DNA of 37,432 nt from Oscillospiraceae bacterium (lineage in GTDB: Bacteria; Bacillota; Clostridia; Oscillospirales; Ruminococcaceae), in NCBI GenBank assembly GCA_020024185.1, contig JAHHUD010000008.1, positions 1 through 37,432 on the forward strand, read 5' to 3'. The notes under the pieces are model-generated. The model was not told the DNA's origin. It did not search any database and saw only the letters and a program-made list of their open reading frames with translations. Below, in pieces: positions 34,056 through 37,432 of the stretch (within the stretch, counting starts at the first letter, position 1; the number at the start of each line of letters is the position of its first letter). The position numbers and the translations under genes are program-made.

Positions 34056-35429
34056 TTATTTGATTTCTGGCAATGAAGCAGCAGCAACAGACTGACCAAC
34101 ACGACGTGTTTTTTCGTCTGGTGTTTCTGGTCTGAATTTGATTTCTGGGTATTCTTCTGAGAGAACACGGCTTGCTTCTTCAAGGATGATGTCGCCACCT
34201 TTACCACTCATAACACGACCAAGCATAAGAATATGACGGATATCGTAGAACATTGAGTAAAGTGCAAGTGAGTGACCAAGGTATACACCGATTGATTTGT
34301 AAACTTTGATTGCTCTTTCATCATCATTTTTCATCAATTCTTGAACTTCTTTAAGTTTTTCAGCTGGTGAGTTACCTGTCAATGTAATACCTGCTCTTGG
34401 AGCAAGTTTAATAACAGAGTCTTGAGAGAAGTATTTAACACCACAACCGATGTCACCACTCCATTCATCTTCCATAGCTTCTGGCTGACCATCAACTGGA
34501 GCAAATGCCAATTCATTGAGCCAACCTGTTATGTTACCTTCACCGTCAACATAACCAACAGCTTCACTTGTACCCATAGCGATACCAAGAACAGCGTTGT
34601 CACCAAGACCAATTGCACCTGCCAAAGCTGTAACGTCACCGTCGTTTACAACTTCAACTGGAACATCACCGATTTCTTTTGCAGCTCTTGTGTAAATATC
34701 TTTAACTTTTGCGTCAAATACATCGTCTGGAACTTGGATAAAGAGACTTGCTACCATTGTTCTGTTGTCAATGTAGATACCAGCAGAAGAAATACCGATA
34801 CCGTCAACTCTTGGCATTTTGCTTGCAGCTGTTTTGAATGCTTCAACAATGCCAGCATAGTGATAGTCTGGGTCTGAGTTTGTTTTTGGGAACCATACAA
34901 CTTCTTCGCTGTATACACATTCACCATCAATAACTGCAGAAACTTTTCTGTCAGATCCGCCTGCATCAAAACCGATACGGCAACCATTTGTGTGACGGCC
35001 GATAGCTTTTGCAGCTTCTTTTGCCTGTGGAGCATTTTCAAGTGTATCAACAATAACTTCAAATTTTGATTCGTAAACTCTTTCCATGAATTTTACGTCA
35101 AATTTGCGAGCACCTTCATAAGAATATGTTTGTGCAATGTATTTACCAACTGTTTCATCACCACAAACATATACTTTGAAACCACCTTTTGCCCAAAGGA
35201 GCATTTTAACAAGACGGTCGATGTAGTAGCAATCTGCTTCTTTCATATCTTCTGTACCGAAGATTTTTGTATCATAACGACCAATAAGACCGTTAGAACG
35301 TTCAACAGCGATTACAACTGGTTTTGTTGCATTTTGATTAAAATGTTTGAAAAAAAGACCAAGTGGTACAAATGTTTCATCTAAAACAGGTTTGTTTTTA
35401 ATTGGGATATTAACGTTTAAAAAATCCAT
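34056..35429 (-). CDS. ROK-like (ASKHA fold) sugar kinase candidate with N-terminal extension
   Basis: The 457-residue protein carries an ASKHA kinase core in its last 300 residues: phosphate-1 motif IGFDAGGSDRK (152-162), GIGISSAGIYID, the catalytic-type Asp in VNDGDVTALAGA (261-272), and AMGTSEAVGYVDGEG (284-298). This pattern is ROK/glucokinase-like, but the usual ROK zinc motif (CxCGxxGCxE) is not present. About 150 residues precede the core, with VAVERSNGLIGRYDT-type and KVYVCGDETVGKYIAQTYS segments I do not recognise. AAAGGTG precedes the ATG. The gene has few rare-looking codons and a strong terminator, suggesting solid expression. It is divergent from an AraC regulator that probably controls it. 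Substrate unknown. Confidence 0.78.
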   Translation of the reverse strand: MDFLNVNIPIKNKPVLDETFVPLGLFFKHFNQNATKPVVIAVERSNGLIGRYDTKIFGTEDMKEADCYYIDRLVKMLLWAKGGFKVYVCGDETVGKYIAQTYSYEGARKFDVKFMERVYESKFEVIVDTLENAPQAKEAAKAIGRHTNGCRIGFDAGGSDRKVSAVIDGECVYSEEVVWFPKTNSDPDYHYAGIVEAFKTAASKMPRVDGIGISSAGIYIDNRTMVASLFIQVPDDVFDAKVKDIYTRAAKEIGDVPVEVVNDGDVTALAGAIGLGDNAVLGIAMGTSEAVGYVDGEGNITGWLNELAFAPVDGQPEAMEDEWSGDIGCGVKYFSQDSVIKLAPRAGITLTGNSPAEKLKEVQELMKNDDERAIKVYKSIGVYLGHSLALYSMFYDIRHILMLGRVMSGKGGDIILEEASRVLSEEYPEIKFRPETPDEKTRRVGQSVAAASLPEIK

Positions 35430-35479
35430 GATATTTCACCTTTCGTTTATCATAATTTTATGTAACAAAATCTGACTTT

Positions 35480-35507
35480 ATTATAGTTAGACAGATTGTT
35501 TGCACAA
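35480..35507 (-). promoter_or_regulatory. Kinase gene promoter
   Basis: On the minus strand a perfect TATAAT (35480-35485) is preceded at 16 bp by TTGTGC (35502-35507), a poor -35 that lies within a TTGTTTGCACAATA motif. This fits an activator-dependent promoter. Confidence 0.5.
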
Positions 35508-35509
35508 TA
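35496..35509. repeat. TTGTTTGCACAATA motif, copy 1
   Basis: Identical over 14 bp to 35690-35703. Related shorter copies are TTTGTACAAT at 35569-35578 and the inverted TTGTGCAAA at 35610-35618. All lie in the 328-bp divergent region, which has no gene. Confidence 0.7.
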
Positions 35510-35689
35510 TTTATGTTATCATTGTATCATTTAATTTTCTTATATTCTTTTTAAAAAAGTGTTGTTTTTTTGTACAATCGTTCTCAAAATTTTTCAAATT
35601 ATAATTTTTTTGTGCAAATTATATTAAAAACAATATTTATTTTTATCAAAAAAATGGAATTTCAAAAAATACGTTTGTATTTTCAGTTT

Positions 35690-35703
35690 TTGTTTGCACA
35701 ATA
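35690..35703. repeat. TTGTTTGCACAATA motif, copy 2
   Basis: Second exact copy, covering the -35 of the araC-type gene. Probable operator of the AraC protein or another sugar regulator. Confidence 0.7.
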
Positions 35704-35722
35704 GGCTTTTTTTATATATAAT
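35694..35722 (+). promoter_or_regulatory. araC-type gene promoter
   Basis: A perfect TATAAT (35717-35722) lies 17 bp after TTGCAC (35694-35699), a weak -35 inside the repeated motif, which suggests autoregulation. Confidence 0.55.
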
Positions 35723-35757
35723 AATTTTAACAATATTTTTGTATAAGGAGAAAGATA

Positions 35758-36648
35758 ATGAACTTTATACCAACTTTATTAAAAGAAGATTTTAAGATTG
35801 AAAAACTATATACTGTTCACTATTTTGAATTCTCTAAAAATTATACCTTTAAAGGAGAAAGTCATCCTTTTTGGGAGTTTGTATATGTGGATAAAGGCGA
35901 AATTGATGCTGTAAGTGATGATAAAACCATACGCCTTACAAAAGGACAAGTTATTTTTCATAAACCAAATGAATTTCATACAGTTATGGCAGATGGTAAA
36001 ACTGCACCAAACATACTGATAGTATCTTTTGAATGTAACAATCCAATGATGGACTATTTTGAAAATAAAATTTGTCTTATAGGTGACAAGGAGCGTCATT
36101 TATTGGCAAAAATTATTGCTGAAAGTGATAACGCATTTTTAACACCGTTAGATGACCCTCTTACAACTTGTCTTGAAAGAAAACAAGATGCACTTATTGG
36201 CAGTGAGCAATATATAAAACTTAGTTTGGAATGGCTCTTGCTTGATTTACTTCGTCAAAATGAAAATAACGCTCCAAAAGCTCCAACATCTCTTATAAAA
36301 GAAAATAGTCAAAATGAAGTTTTTGATAAAATTGTAAGATATATGGAAAATAACCTTGATAAACAGCTTTTATTAAGCGAAATTTGCAAAGATAATTTAG
36401 TGGGAAGAAGTTATCTTCAAAAACTTTTTAGAGAAAAAACCGGTGGTGGCGCAATTGATTATTTTAATAAAATGAAAATCAATTGTGCAAAACGAATGAT
36501 TAGAGAAAGCAGTGGTAATTTTACTGAAATATCTATAAAACTTGGGTATAATTCTATCCACTATTTTTCAAGACAGTTCAAAAATATGACTGGTATGACT
36601 TTAAGTGAATATGCAAGCAGTGTAAAAATTTTAACTAATAATAAATAG
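35758..36648 (+). CDS. AraC family regulator with cupin sensor domain
   Basis: The 296-residue protein has an N-terminal cupin-like sensing domain (about 20-100; HPFWEFVYVDKGEIDA, GQVIFHKPNEFHTV) and a C-terminal pair of helix-turn-helix motifs (about 190-290; LLLSEICKDNLVGRSYLQKLFREKTG and FTEISIKLGYNSIHYFSRQFKNMTG). This is the layout of sugar-responsive AraC activators. AAGGAGAAAG precedes the ATG. It is divergent from the kinase gene, and the shared region holds four TTTGCACAA-like motifs, so a local regulator role is likely. The effector is unknown. Confidence 0.92.
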   Translation: MNFIPTLLKEDFKIEKLYTVHYFEFSKNYTFKGESHPFWEFVYVDKGEIDAVSDDKTIRLTKGQVIFHKPNEFHTVMADGKTAPNILIVSFECNNPMMDYFENKICLIGDKERHLLAKIIAESDNAFLTPLDDPLTTCLERKQDALIGSEQYIKLSLEWLLLDLLRQNENNAPKAPTSLIKENSQNEVFDKIVRYMENNLDKQLLLSEICKDNLVGRSYLQKLFREKTGGGAIDYFNKMKINCAKRMIRESSGNFTEISIKLGYNSIHYFSRQFKNMTGMTLSEYASSVKILTNNK

Positions 36649-36651
36649 CAT

Positions 36652-36684
36652 AAAAACACACAGATATATTTACTGTGTGTTTTT
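36652..36684. terminator. Bidirectional terminator
   Basis: AAAAACACACAG and CTGTGTGTTTTT form a 12-bp stem with a 9-nt loop and T-runs on both strands, between the convergent araC-type and GNAT genes. Confidence 0.9.
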
Positions 36685-36688
36685 ATTT

Positions 36689-37093
36689 TTATAAGATTTT
36701 AGACCATCTTTGCATAAACAATTTGTCATTTTTTTTAAATCCAAAATGCTCATAAAAACCGTGAGCATCTTTTGTACCAAGTATTCCTCTTAAATTTTTA
36801 TATAAATCATGTTGTGTAATATAATTTAATAATATACTGCCTATACCTTTTCCACGATAGTTTTCTTCAACAATTGCGTCACAAAAATAATATGTTGTTG
36901 CAAAGTCTGTGATAATACGACAAAAACCTATTTGATGTTCACCATCAAAAACACCAAAACAACATGAATTTTCCATGGATTTAATAATAGTTTCCTTGCT
37001 TCTGTCATCTGCCCAATATGTAGTTTGCAAATTATTTACAACCCAATCTATATCCATATTTTCAAAACCAGTTTTAAGTTGATAGTTATTCAT
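36689..37093 (-). CDS. GNAT family N-acetyltransferase
   Basis: The 134-residue protein has the acetyl-CoA loop in ENYRGKGIGSILL (about 77-89; R80 G81 K82 G83 I84 G85) and the C-terminal TKDAHGFYEHFGFKK that follows in small GNATs. The N-terminal WADDRSKETI and GFCRIITDFATTYYFCDAIV match a common uncharacterised subgroup. Acceptor substrate is unknown. AAGGAGC precedes the ATG. Confidence 0.88.
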   Translation of the reverse strand: MNNYQLKTGFENMDIDWVVNNLQTTYWADDRSKETIIKSMENSCCFGVFDGEHQIGFCRIITDFATTYYFCDAIVEENYRGKGIGSILLNYITQHDLYKNLRGILGTKDAHGFYEHFGFKKNDKLFMQRWSKIL

Positions 37094-37120
37094 TTATATG
37101 CTCCTTATCGTTTTATTTAT

Positions 37121-37150
37121 ATTGTATCATAACATATTATTTAAAGACAA
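37121..37150 (-). promoter_or_regulatory. Possible GNAT gene promoter
   Basis: On the minus strand TTGTCT (37145-37150) and TACAAT (37121-37126) are 18 bp apart. Confidence 0.45.
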
Positions 37151-37188
37151 TTTATACTTTTAATTGTTAAATACAAAATATAACAAAA

Positions 37189-37207
37189 AAACAATTGACA
37201 ATTGTTT
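37189..37207. repeat. 19-bp palindrome over the tRNA promoter -35
   Basis: AAACAATTG-A-CAATTGTTT is perfect (9-1-9) and contains the TTGACA hexamer. Confidence 0.6.
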
Positions 37208-37223
37208 AATCTTGTTATATAAT
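37195..37223 (+). promoter_or_regulatory. Consensus promoter of the CAT tRNA
   Basis: A perfect TTGACA (37195-37200) and a perfect TATAAT (37218-37223) are 17 bp apart, 17 nt before the tRNA. The design mirrors the promoter of the tRNA at the left edge. Confidence 0.9.
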
Positions 37224-37240
37224 ATTAGAGCATTAGCAAA

Positions 37241-37317
37241 GGACCTTTAGCTCAGTTGGTTAGAGCATCCGGCTCATAACCGGACGGTCCACAGTTCGAG
37301 TCTGTGAAGGTCCACCA
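37241..37317 (+). tRNA. tRNA with CAT anticodon (Met elongator or Ile2)
   Basis: A full 77-nt cloverleaf with encoded CCA. Acceptor GGACCTT pairs with AAGGTCC, discriminator A at 37314. The anticodon stem is TCCGG/CCGGA with loop CTCATAA, so the anticodon is CAT (37275-37277). The T-loop is GTTCGAGTC-like. It lacks the CGCGGGG start and three G-C anticodon pairs of an initiator tRNA. CAT can be elongator Met or, after lysidine modification, Ile(AUA); the sequence alone does not settle this. Confidence 0.93.
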
Positions 37318-37319
37318 AA

Positions 37320-37357
37320 AACCCTGTAAATCCTATGATTTACGGGGTTTATTTTTT
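37320..37357 (+). terminator. tRNA terminator
   Basis: AACCCTGTAAATC and GATTTACGGGGTT form a 13-bp stem (one U.G pair) with a CTAT loop, then TATTTTTT. Confidence 0.9.
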
Positions 37358-37378
37358 AATCTTATTTTAAACTTAATA

Positions 37379-37425
37379 ATAAAAGCCAGAGTATATCAAT
37401 TTGATACATTCTGGCTTTTTCTTTT
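37379..37425. terminator. Second terminator at the window end, likely bidirectional
   Basis: AAAAGCCAGA plus ATCAA pair with TTGAT plus TCTGGCTTTT around a central mismatch, with A- and T-runs either side. It probably serves a convergent gene beyond the window. Confidence 0.7.
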
Positions 37426-37432
37426 TAATTCA

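Overview
The window is a low-GC stretch of about 37 kb with dense genes, strong AAGGAG-type ribosome binding sites, many simple hairpin-plus-T terminators and consensus sigma-A promoters. Gene content fits an anaerobic low-GC Firmicute of class Clostridia: a PdaA-type polysaccharide deacetylase, formate-tetrahydrofolate ligase, acetate kinase, a type 3 (archaeal-like) ProRS, the cysteine desulfurase-ThiI pair, a SpoIID domain, a TmcAL ligase and a DegV protein. A Ruminococcaceae/Oscillospiraceae-like gut organism is a reasonable guess but is inference. No insertion sequence, phage, CRISPR array or rRNA was seen. The window opens inside a tRNA gene (probably Trp, minus strand) and ends just after a CAT-anticodon tRNA (plus strand).

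Layout. 1-3.3 kb: minus-strand tRNA 5' end, a 36-residue membrane ORF, an NSS-family sodium symporter and a PepV-type dipeptidase. 3.4-4.7 kb: a NusG_II membrane protein and a PdaA-like deacetylase. 4.8-11.4 kb, minus: polA, rimI-like, tsaD, acpP, proS and a FabG-like reductase. 11.5-17.6 kb, plus: dusB, a YfbR-like nucleotidase, a YfhO-like membrane protein and tex in one tightly packed, overlapping operon, followed by a GT-C type membrane protein (17.7-19.2 kb). 19.2-23 kb: ackA and tmcAL (divergent), then a solitary membrane-anchored Fe/B12-type binding protein. 23.1-28.5 kb, minus: cysteine desulfurase, thiI and a very unusual 1022-residue CinA/SpoIID fusion. 28.7-32 kb, plus: fhs and a MATE efflux pump. 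32-35.4 kb: a MarR-DegV two-gene operon, a DtxR-type regulator and an ASKHA-fold (ROK-like) sugar kinase candidate divergent from an AraC regulator. 36.6-37.4 kb: a GNAT acetyltransferase and the tRNA.

How it fits together. The window is mostly housekeeping, with a strong translation/tRNA-maturation theme (tsaD, rimI, dusB, tmcAL, thiI with its sulfur donor, proS, two tRNAs). Fatty-acid connections appear in acpP, the FabG-like enzyme and the MarR-DegV operon, whose promoter carries twin inverted repeats suited to autorepression. The AraC/kinase pair shares an intergenic region with four copies of a TTTGCACAA-type motif, suggesting a local sugar-response unit.

The most unusual item is the single reading frame at 23102-26170. 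It joins a complete cytoplasmic CinA enzyme, a transmembrane helix, what looks like a sortase-B-like domain without its catalytic residues, a Ser/Asp/Lys-rich then Pro-Thr-rich wall-spanning linker, and a SpoIID-type peptidoglycan domain. The next most interesting is the short membrane ORF at 143-253, which sits where MetS-type small subunits accompany NSS transporters.
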